A DNA stretch of 5,655 nucleotides. Source: Actinomycetota bacterium (GTDB lineage: Bacteria; Actinomycetota; Thermoleophilia; UBA2241). Shown piece after piece: positions 1 to 5,630 of the stretch. Positions within the stretch are counted from its first letter, which is position 1, and every line of letters begins with the position of its first letter. The notes under the pieces were generated by a model. That model did no database searches and was not told the DNA's origin. It saw only the letters and a program-made list of their open reading frames with translations. The position numbers were made by a program, and so were the translations under genes. The stretch spans positions 7,306-12,960 of the forward strand of contig PLTW01000154.1 of the NCBI GenBank assembly GCA_003164655.1, read 5' to 3'.

Positions 1-695
1 GTCATCGCCGCCTCGATCTCCTCGCGGTGCCGCTGCGTCTCGCGGGGGCCCATCATCTGTCCATAGGTGCGCGGGCGGTCGCTCCGCGCCCGCAGAGTCA
101 GGTCGAGCGGCGGCAGGTAGGCGTCTACGAGCTCCTGCGGCGGCAGGTCGACCACCATGCTGGTGTGCGAAAGCAGAAAGCCGTCCTGGGTCACCATCAC
201 GGGGAGCAGCACGCGCGGGTCCTCGGCGACGCGAAAGGCGAGCATGATGGTATCCACGAGGTCCTGGTGCGAGTCGCAATAGAGCTGCAGCCAGGGCGCG
301 TCGCGCAGGGCGAGGCTGTCGCCGTGGTCGGCCCAGATGTTCCACGGAGGACCGATCGTGCGATTGGACACGACCATGACGATGGGCAGGCGCGCCAGTC
401 CGGCGGCGAAGACGTTCTCCGTCATATAGAGGAGTCCGTTGGACGAGCTGGCGGTGAAGGAGCGCGCGCCGGCGAGTGAGGTGCCGATACAGACCGCCAT
501 GGCGCTGTGCTCCGATTCCACGGCGACGAAGCTCCCCCTGGTGAAGTGCGCGCCCATGATGTGCTCGATGATCTCGGTCTGGGGAGTGATGGGGTAGGCG
601 CCGCCGCAGCAGCCGCGGGCGCCGCGGTTGGCTTCGCCGGCCGCGACGAGCGCGTGGCCGGCGGCCAGATTGCCGGTGACAACCGCTCTGGTCAT
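1..695 (-). CDS. porA: 2-oxoacid (pyruvate):ferredoxin oxidoreductase alpha subunit, partial (C-terminus outside window)
   Basis: The frame is open from ATG at 695 to the window edge, giving 231 complete codons plus two bases, with no stop; the usual alpha subunit is near 380-400 residues, so roughly 60% is present. What is seen: YPITPQT at residues 34-40, VESEHSAM at 59-66, SFTASSSNGL at 79-88, a PIVMVVSNR block at 104-112, then PPWNIWADHGDS at 116-127 and a DGF..SH block at 171-177. These match the pyrimidine-binding and substrate-facing region of the TPP-dependent PFOR family alpha chain; T37 and R112 sit where the family places pyruvate-contacting Thr and Arg. The NIW.DH.DS form fits pyruvate-type enzymes better than KorA 2-oxoglutarate enzymes, but the substrate is not proven. 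It lies 13 nt after the fusion gene that supplies gamma and delta domains. A Cys-Cys pair (C29, C30) just before the YPITP motif is unusual to my eye. The beta subunit should follow beyond position 1. Confidence 0.93.
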   Translation of the reverse strand, partial: MTRAVVTGNLAAGHALVAAGEANRGARGCCGGAYPITPQTEIIEHIMGAHFTRGSFVAVESEHSAMAVCIGTSLAGARSFTASSSNGLLYMTENVFAAGLARLPIVMVVSNRTIGPPWNIWADHGDSLALRDAPWLQLYCDSHQDLVDTIMLAFRVAEDPRVLLPVMVTQDGFLLSHTSMVVDLPPQELVDAYLPPLDLTLRARSDRPRTYGQMMGPRETQRHREEIEAAM

Positions 696-705
696 GTGCC
701 GGCCG

Positions 706-710
706 TCCTC
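706..710 (-). promoter_or_regulatory. Ribosome binding site of porA, overlapping the upstream stop codon
   Basis: On the minus strand GAGGA begins inside the TGA stop of the fusion gene (711-709) and ends ten bases before the ATG at 695. An earlier ATG at 712 runs into a TGA after six codons, so it cannot start porA. This fixes 695 as the start and suggests translation linked to termination of the preceding gene. Confidence 0.6.
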
Positions 711-2922
711 ATGTCGGACGCATCGCAAGAGCGCTGCGCGGACACTGCGCCGCGCACAGTCCGCAGCCTTTGCAGTAGTCCTCGTCGACCGTGCAGTCGG
801 TGCTGCCCACGTGGGTCAGGATGCCTTCGGGGCAGTAGACGACGCACTCCCCGCAGCCCGTACAGGCCCCGCAGCTGAAGCAACGCTGCGCTTCGTCGTA
901 TGCCGTCTCCTGACCCGGCTCGTCGCTTAAGCCCTGGCGCACCTCCGAAAAGGACGCCCTGCGCGAGTTGGGCGGCAAGAGCTTGCCCCTGGCCATGGCC
1001 AGGTGCGGGACATCGCGGAACCTGAGAAGGGAGGCATCGACCAGCGGTGCCGGGCGCGCGGGCTCATCCGCGCCGCCCAGGGCGGTGTGGAGGCGCCATG
1101 CCGCCCGGCGCCCGCTGCCGACGGCCGCCGCCACCGTGCCGTCTGCCACGACCAGATCACCCGCGGCGCAGGCCGGCGCTTCGTCGGTCGCCGGCAGCGG
1201 ATCCTGCCCGTCGGGCATCGCGCCCGCCGGCAGGAGAGTGTCGTCCGGCGCCTGTCCGAGCGCGAGTAGCACGGTGTCGCAACGAAACGCTTCCAGACCG
1301 TTGTCGCCGCCGACCGGCACGGGACGCGCCCGGCCCGACTCGTCGGGCTCGCCGAGGGTCATGCGACGGCAGACCAGCGCCGCCCCGTCGCCGTCGCCCT
1401 CCAGCCGCACGGGCGCTTCGAGCTGTTCGATGCGGACGCCTTCGGCGAGCGCCTCCTCGACCTCCTCGGCGATGGCGGGCATCTCGGCGCGCGTTCGCCG
1501 GTAGACCACGAGCACGTCGCGGGCGCCGAGGCGCAGCGCCACGCGAGCCGCGTCGATGGCCGTGTTGCCGCCGCCGGCCACCACGACGCGCCGCTCGCGC
1601 AGGTCGGGCGGCCGGCGGCGGCTGGAATCGAGAAAGTCGAGCGCCTGCAGCACGTGCCGGTCGCCGTCGCCGAGATCGATGGCGCGCCGCTCTTGCAGCC
1701 CCGTGGCCACGACCACGCCGTCGTACTCGCGACGCAGCTCGACGAGCCGCGAGCTCGTCACGCGCTGGCCGCTGCAGACCTGCACCCCGTGGGCGAGAAT
1801 GAAGGCGATCTCGCCGTCGATGACCTCGCGCGGCAGCCTGTACGACGGAATCCCCGTGCGCAGCAGTCCGCCGGCCTCGTCGCCCGCCTCGAACACGGTC
1901 ACGGGGTAGCCGAGCCTGGCAAGCTGATACGCGGCGCTGAGACCAGCGGGACCGGAGCCGATCACGGCCAGACGTTCGCGGCGAAACGGTCGCGTGGGTT
2001 CGGGCCAGGGCGCGTGGGCCGCGACGTCGCGCTCCAGCTCGCGCGTGTTCACGGCTTCGTCGTGCCCGCCGCGCGTGCACGCCCTCATGCACGGCGCCGG
2101 ACACACGCGTCCACAGGTCCCCGGAAAGGGCGAGGTGACCAGAATGGTCCGCAGGGCGGCCTCGTAGTCTCGTTGCGCCAGCGCCTGGACGAAGCCCCGC
2201 ACGTCGTTGCCGGCCGGGCAGGCGTCACTGCAGAGAGGGGTCAGCGGCAGGCCGGCGGGAAGACGGGTGGCCCACGAGCCGGTGTGCACCGCCGGCGGGC
2301 CGCCGATGTCTGAGTCGAAGATGCTCGCCGGACGGACGGGCCGGCGCCTTGGCGCGGGCGCTGCGACAGCCCCCGGCAAGCGCGCTTGGCGGACACTGTC
2401 GTAGGCGGTACGCGCGGCCTTCAGGTTGGGCTCGCCGAGTCCGAGGTGCGCCAGCGCGGCCTCGGCATCGGCGAGCGACAGCCCCAGGATCTCGGCGGCG
2501 GCGCCGAGCAGCGCGGTGTTCACGATGGGTAGCGCCCGTGTCCCCAGCCCGCAGTCCACGGCGATCGCCGTCGCATCGAGGGTGGCCACGTTGCGCCCGG
2601 GAAAGACGTCGGCGAAGTCCTCCGGCGGCAGCGGCGAGTTGAGCACGATCCAGCCCTGCGAGCCCACCCCCCGGGCCGTCTCCGGGGCGATGAGCCCGGC
2701 GTCAAGCACGATCACGTGATCGGGCTCGCGAACCGGCCAGTGCTCCGTGATCTCTTCGTCGTCGATGCGCACGAACGCCTGGACCGGCGCGCCGGCGCGC
2801 TCCGCGCCGTAGACGCCGAAGGCCTGCACGTACTTGCCGCGCAGAAAGTAGGCGGCCGCGATCAGCTTGGCCAGAGTCACGCCGCCGCGGCCGCCGCGGC
2901 CGTAGATGGTGATCTCGATCAT
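709..2922 (-). CDS. Fusion: 2-oxoacid:acceptor oxidoreductase gamma domain + GltD/NfnL-like FAD/NAD(P) oxidoreductase + 2x[4Fe-4S] ferredoxin (delta) domain
   Basis: 737 residues from ATG 2922, which overlaps the upstream stop. Residues 1-180 are a PorG-type gamma domain with the glycine motif GRGGRGGV at 8-15. Residues 181-205 form a Pro/Arg/Ala linker. Residues 206-620 resemble the small subunit of glutamate synthase and NfnL: Cys231, 235, 270, 274, 278 and 282 (CSDACP and TCGRVCPAPCMRAC) for N-terminal Fe-S clusters; a dinucleotide fold VIGSGPAGLSAA at 320-331 for FAD; GGLLRTGIPSYRLP at 351-364; VVATG at 404-408; a second fold VVVAGGGNTAID at 446-457 for NAD(P)H; and AAGDLV near 586-591. 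Residues 678-737 carry two CxxCxxCxxxCP ferredoxin motifs (C687/690/693/697 and C717/720/723/727), preceded by CFSC at 681-684. By family knowledge, gamma and delta domains assemble with alpha and beta subunits. I infer that 2-oxoacid electrons move through the delta clusters and the GltD clusters to FAD and NAD(P)+. NADP+ versus NAD+ is not decided, and NAD(P)H-driven ferredoxin reduction is an alternative. Confidence 0.93.
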   Translation of the reverse strand: MIEITIYGRGGRGGVTLAKLIAAAYFLRGKYVQAFGVYGAERAGAPVQAFVRIDDEEITEHWPVREPDHVIVLDAGLIAPETARGVGSQGWIVLNSPLPPEDFADVFPGRNVATLDATAIAVDCGLGTRALPIVNTALLGAAAEILGLSLADAEAALAHLGLGEPNLKAARTAYDSVRQARLPGAVAAPAPRRRPVRPASIFDSDIGGPPAVHTGSWATRLPAGLPLTPLCSDACPAGNDVRGFVQALAQRDYEAALRTILVTSPFPGTCGRVCPAPCMRACTRGGHDEAVNTRELERDVAAHAPWPEPTRPFRRERLAVIGSGPAGLSAAYQLARLGYPVTVFEAGDEAGGLLRTGIPSYRLPREVIDGEIAFILAHGVQVCSGQRVTSSRLVELRREYDGVVVATGLQERRAIDLGDGDRHVLQALDFLDSSRRRPPDLRERRVVVAGGGNTAIDAARVALRLGARDVLVVYRRTRAEMPAIAEEVEEALAEGVRIEQLEAPVRLEGDGDGAALVCRRMTLGEPDESGRARPVPVGGDNGLEAFRCDTVLLALGQAPDDTLLPAGAMPDGQDPLPATDEAPACAAGDLVVADGTVAAAVGSGRRAAWRLHTALGGADEPARPAPLVDASLLRFRDVPHLAMARGKLLPPNSRRASFSEVRQGLSDEPGQETAYDEAQRCFSCGACTGCGECVVYCPEGILTHVGSTDCTVDEDYCKGCGLCAAQCPRSALAMRPT
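2919..2922 (-). promoter_or_regulatory. ATGA start-stop overlap coupling synthetase and fusion gene
   Basis: The minus strand reads ATGA: ATG (2922-2920) opens the fusion gene and TGA (2921-2919) closes the acyl-CoA synthetase. The bases before it (GGCGGATGGCCCGCC) contain only a weak Shine-Dalgarno candidate, GGCGGA. Initiation is therefore likely to depend on ribosomes finishing the upstream gene. This supports a single transcript and matched production of the two proteins. Confidence 0.85.
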
Positions 2923-5198
2923 GGCGGGCCATCCGCCGCGGACAGGCCGGATGGCGGGCCGGACTGGGCCGCGACGAACTCCGTATACCAGGCCATGGCG
3001 GCAAGGGCGCGCACTGCGGCGACCGGTGAGTAAAGGATGACCGGGTCGTGGCGCGCGCCGCCGGGGAAGGTCGCCACCTCGAGCGTCCGCAGGGGGACAT
3101 TGACGATCGGCTTTCCGGTGCTCTCCATGAGCGCCGTCACGCGCTCCAGAAAGGCGGTCTCGGCAGGGTTGAATCGGTCGCGGGCGGGTGCGCCCGGTGC
3201 GCCGACGGCAAGCGCGGCGTCGTCCGACGTCCAGCCGGTGGACGGGCTGCGCAGCACACCCAGCACCACGACGGCATCCACCGCCTCGCTCTCGGCGAGC
3301 AGCGTCAGCGTGCGCTCGGCGAGGTCTGGGCCGACCGATGCCACGAGGTCGATGGGGTTGCTGCGGCTCCAGTAACCGGGCAGGAGCTTGTCGAGCTCGG
3401 CCAGCACGCCGGGCTCCAGCACGGCCAGCTCGAGGTCGTTGCGAGCCAGTTCGTCGGCCGCCAGCACGCCCCAGCCTCCGCCGAGCGTCACGATCGCCAC
3501 GCGGCGGCCCGGCGGCAGCGGAAGGGCGGTGAGGCAGAGCGCCAGGTCCAAGCTCTCGTCGGGGCCCGTGCGCACGAGGCAGCCGGTCTGGCGGGCCGCC
3601 GCCATGAAGACGTCGGTCGCCCCCGCCATGGCACCGGTGTGCGACGCGGCGGCGCGTTGACCGAACTTCGTCAGGCCGCCGCGCAGCACGACCACCGGCT
3701 TGTGCGGCGTGGTACGGCGCATGACCTCGACAAAACGGCGGCCGTCGTCGACTCCTTCGAGGTAGACGAGGGCGGCCGCGGTCTGCGGGTCGTCTCGCAG
3801 CGCGTCGAGCACGTCGAGGGCGCTCGTGCTCGCCTCGTTGCCGACCGTCACGTATTTGTCGATACCGATGCCGCGGCGCTCGGCGGCGGTGACGAGCTGC
3901 ACGCCGATGTTGCCGGACTGAGAGACGATGCTCAGAGCGCCGGCCTGGGGCCGCAACTCCGTAAAGCCGACGGCGCGGAGCCGGCAGTGCGTCGCGATCA
4001 GGCCCATGCAGTTGGGGCCGATGAGCGTGACGCCCGCGGTCCGCGCGGTGCGGACCAGCTCGGCCTCGGCGGCGGCCCCCGCCTCTCCCGCCTCCGAGAA
4101 GTCGGCGGCCACCACGAGCGCCGTGGGGATCCCGCGCTGGCCGCACTGCTCGACCACAGCGTTCACCTGGGTGGCCCCCACCGCCACCAGCGCCAGATCC
4201 GGAGCCTCGGGCAGCTCCGCGACGCTGCGAAAGGCGGGCAGACCGCACACGGCGCCGCCACGCCGGTTCACGGGATAGATGGCGCCGGCGAAGCCGCCGG
4301 CGATGAGGTTGAGAAGCAGGGAGCCGCCCCATTTGAGAGGATCGTCCGAGGCGCCAATGACGGTGACGGCGCGCGGCGCGAAGAGCGCGCTCAGATCGGG
4401 CGGCGCGGCGGCCGCAGACGTGGACGCGGCGGCCGAAGAGCCGGACGCGCCGCCCTGCCCCGTCGCATCGAGGATCACCAGGGCGTCGGCGGCATATGGC
4501 GTCGCGCCCTCGACGATGAGGGGGTTCACGTCGATCTCGCTCACGGCGGGATGGTCGGCAGCGATGCGCTCGAGAGCGCGGATGGCGTGCGCAAGCGCCC
4601 CGCGATCGACGGGCGGCATACCGCGAAAGTCGTCGAGCAGCGCGCTCGCCCTGATCCCCGCCAGCATGCCGTCGATGTCACGGTCGTGCAGCGGCGTCAC
4701 GCCGAGCGTGATGTCCCTGTGAGCCTCGGTGAAGATCCCCCCGACGCCAAAAACGACGACCGGACCAAAGAGAGGATCACGCTTCATGCCGATCATCAGC
4801 TCGCGCGCTCCCCGGACCATGCGCTCGACCAGCAGCACGGCATCCTGGCCTGCGGTGAGCTCCGTAAGCAAGCGCGCCGCGGCCCGGACGGCATCGTCCC
4901 CGTGGAGGTTCAAGGCGACCAGACCGCGCTCGGTCTTGTGGGTGATGTCCGGACCGACGGCCTTGACGGCCACCGGTCCGTCGAGTCGCCGGGCGATGGC
5001 CACCGCTTCGTCTTCGCTGCGCGCCACGCCGCCCTCGGGGACGGCGATCCCGTAGTCGGCCAACAGCGCCTTCGCCTGGCGCTCGTCCAGCGCGCCGCGC
5101 TCGTGGGCCACGGCGTCGGCCACGACCGCGGCCGCCCGACGCAGGGCGGCCGACGATGGCATGATCACGCCGCCTTTGCCTTGCACCTGCGAACCCAT
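2919..5198 (-). CDS. Acyl-CoA synthetase (ADP-forming), fused subunits in beta-alpha order
   Basis: 759 residues. It belongs to the NDP-forming acyl-CoA synthetase superfamily, which interconverts acyl-CoA + ADP + Pi and acid + CoA + ATP through phosphohistidine intermediates in the cytoplasm. Residues 15-245 are the ATP-grasp (beta) half: VKAVGPDITHKTERG at 78-92 with the expected beta histidine H87, FGVGGIFTEAHRD at 150-162, and EIDVNPLIVEG at 221-231. Residues 246-267 are a Gly/Ser/Ala linker. The alpha half follows: CoA-binding fold VTVIGASDDPLKWG at 278-291, YPVN at 308-311, GPNCMG at 394-399, SQSGNIG at 426-432, VGNEAS at 452-457, and ASHTGAMAG at 518-526 with the catalytic phosphohistidine H520. 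The last domain, 565-745, matches the ligase-CoA region. Both histidines are present, so the enzyme should be active. The start at 5198 is chosen for its strong ribosome binding site; M13 (5162) is a weaker alternative. The acyl substrate (acetate, or a branched or aromatic acid) is not readable; linkage to PorA-type genes favours the product of the same 2-oxoacid. Confidence 0.93.
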   Translation of the reverse strand: MGSQVQGKGGVIMPSSAALRRAAAVVADAVAHERGALDERQAKALLADYGIAVPEGGVARSEDEAVAIARRLDGPVAVKAVGPDITHKTERGLVALNLHGDDAVRAAARLLTELTAGQDAVLLVERMVRGARELMIGMKRDPLFGPVVVFGVGGIFTEAHRDITLGVTPLHDRDIDGMLAGIRASALLDDFRGMPPVDRGALAHAIRALERIAADHPAVSEIDVNPLIVEGATPYAADALVILDATGQGGASGSSAAASTSAAAAPPDLSALFAPRAVTVIGASDDPLKWGGSLLLNLIAGGFAGAIYPVNRRGGAVCGLPAFRSVAELPEAPDLALVAVGATQVNAVVEQCGQRGIPTALVVAADFSEAGEAGAAAEAELVRTARTAGVTLIGPNCMGLIATHCRLRAVGFTELRPQAGALSIVSQSGNIGVQLVTAAERRGIGIDKYVTVGNEASTSALDVLDALRDDPQTAAALVYLEGVDDGRRFVEVMRRTTPHKPVVVLRGGLTKFGQRAAASHTGAMAGATDVFMAAARQTGCLVRTGPDESLDLALCLTALPLPPGRRVAIVTLGGGWGVLAADELARNDLELAVLEPGVLAELDKLLPGYWSRSNPIDLVASVGPDLAERTLTLLAESEAVDAVVVLGVLRSPSTGWTSDDAALAVGAPGAPARDRFNPAETAFLERVTALMESTGKPIVNVPLRTLEVATFPGGARHDPVILYSPVAAVRALAAMAWYTEFVAAQSGPPSGLSAADGPP

Positions 5199-5203
5199 GG
5201 ACG

Positions 5204-5212
5204 CTCCTCCCT
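5204..5212 (-). promoter_or_regulatory. Strong ribosome binding site of the acyl-CoA synthetase
   Basis: The minus strand reads AGGGAGGAG followed by five bases (CGTCC) and the ATG at 5198. Complementarity to the 16S 3' end and spacing are both close to ideal. This decides the start codon against the 5162 ATG and against the in-frame open extension upstream, which runs through the repeat array back to about 5612. Confidence 0.85.
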
Positions 5213-5267
5213 GCACAGTCGCACCGCACGGTAGATTCCCGAATACTCGAGGCGCTGACCCGATGCT

Positions 5268-5281
5268 CCGCATTTCTGCGG
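5268..5281 (-). other. Small GNRA-type hairpin in the presumed 5' leader
   Basis: The minus-strand transcript would read CCGCA-GAAA-UGCGG, a perfect 5-bp stem closed by a GAAA tetraloop, about 70 nt upstream of the synthetase start. No T-run follows, so it is not an intrinsic terminator. It may stabilise the leader RNA or be incidental in GC-rich DNA; I match it to no known riboswitch. Confidence 0.35.
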
Positions 5282-5291
5282 GCCTTCTTTC

Positions 5292-5328
5292 ATAGTATGA
5301 AGAGTAGGTCTCTGCCTCGAAAGGGCAA
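5292..5328 (-). promoter_or_regulatory. Weak promoter candidate for the operon
   Basis: On the minus strand TTGCCC (5328-5323) is followed after 16 bases by TACTCT (5306-5301), a loose sigma-70-type pair. A second -10-like box, TACTAT, lies at 5297-5292 but is 25 bases from TTGCCC. This is the most AT-rich stretch of the intergenic region and lies between the repeat array and the start codon, which is where a promoter is expected. The match is poor and the host sigma factors are unknown. Confidence 0.25.
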
Positions 5329-5424
5329 CAGCCGTTGTTCGCGGCGTGGGAGCAGCCGTTGTTCGCGGCGTGGGAGCAGCCGTTGTTCGCGGCGCGGGAG
5401 CAGCCGTTGCTCGCGGCGCGAGGC
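5329..5424. repeat. Four tandem copies of a 24-bp repeat
   Basis: Copies lie at 5329-5352, 5353-5376, 5377-5400 and 5401-5424. The shared plus-strand core is cagccgttgttcgcggcg followed by a purine-rich tail. Copies 1 and 2 are identical, copy 3 differs by one base (T to C in the tail), and copy 4 differs at a few positions, mostly at its end. Each copy contains a short dyad, GCCG-ttgttcg-CGGC. The array ends directly at the promoter candidate of the operon. Because 24 is divisible by three, all frames tend to stay open (for example AANNGCSH on the minus strand), but none has a ribosome binding site or family resemblance. Roles as a regulator-binding array or a slippage-made minisatellite are both possible. 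Confidence 0.9.
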
Positions 5425-5630
5425 ACAAGGCGGCCGGCTACATCGCCACCAGCAGAGGCGCGCGCGGCGGAACGAGCGTCGGCGGCGCCGAGACGCAGGC
5501 TGTCATCGCGCTCACCATGGCCGACGCGGGGCAGGTCTGGCGTCGTCTGCCATGAGCACACCGGCGACAGGCCCACGGCCAAGGACGCGGCCGCGCAGAT
5601 CCCGTGGCTCAAAGAAAGCGCAAAGCACCC
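5425..5630. other. Intergenic DNA without a supported gene
   Basis: Together with the array and leader this forms the 432-bp gap between the upstream gene end and the synthetase. Short frames exist on both strands, but they are Arg/Ala-rich, lack ribosome binding sites and match no family I know. Apart from an inverted repeat at 5573-5607, I see nothing defined in it. Confidence 0.6.
5573..5607 (-). terminator. Inverted repeat, possible transcript-end hairpin for the upstream gene
   Basis: CCACGG at 5573-5578 pairs with CCGTGG at 5602-5607, enclosing 23 bases that include the 10-bp palindrome cgcggccgcg at 5586-5595. It begins 24 bases after the stop codon of the upstream minus-strand gene. 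No T-tract follows, so if it works in termination it would be a non-canonical or Rho-aided site. Confidence 0.2.

Noticed and set aside
27..479. Plus-strand 150-codon frame at the left edge
   Set aside because: It lies opposite the porA coding region, whose motifs are clear, and shows no recognisable features of its own.
2923..4332. Upstream in-frame extension of the fusion gene to about 4332
   Set aside because: The extension is an out-of-frame, Arg-rich reading of the synthetase gene. The gamma domain starts naturally at the ATG at 2922 with a canonical N-terminus and an ATGA overlap.
3048..5234. Very long plus-strand open frame (728 codons) opposite the synthetase gene
   Set aside because: Its translation is Arg/Ala/Gly/His-rich with no family motifs and lies opposite a gene with complete catalytic motifs; long antisense frames are expected at this GC content.
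5165..5293. Possible 42-residue leader peptide starting at ATG 5293 and overlapping the synthetase start in another frame
   Set aside because: No Shine-Dalgarno sequence precedes it, its composition is not that of a known leader peptide, and it runs into the real start region out of frame.
5329..5424. CRISPR array
   Set aside because: Copies are contiguous with no spacers and only 24 bp long, so this is a simple tandem repeat; no cas gene is present.
5199..5612. N-terminal extension of the synthetase through the repeat array to a TTG at 5612
   Set aside because: The added 138 residues are low-complexity and repeat-derived, while a near-ideal ribosome binding site sits five bases before the ATG at 5198.
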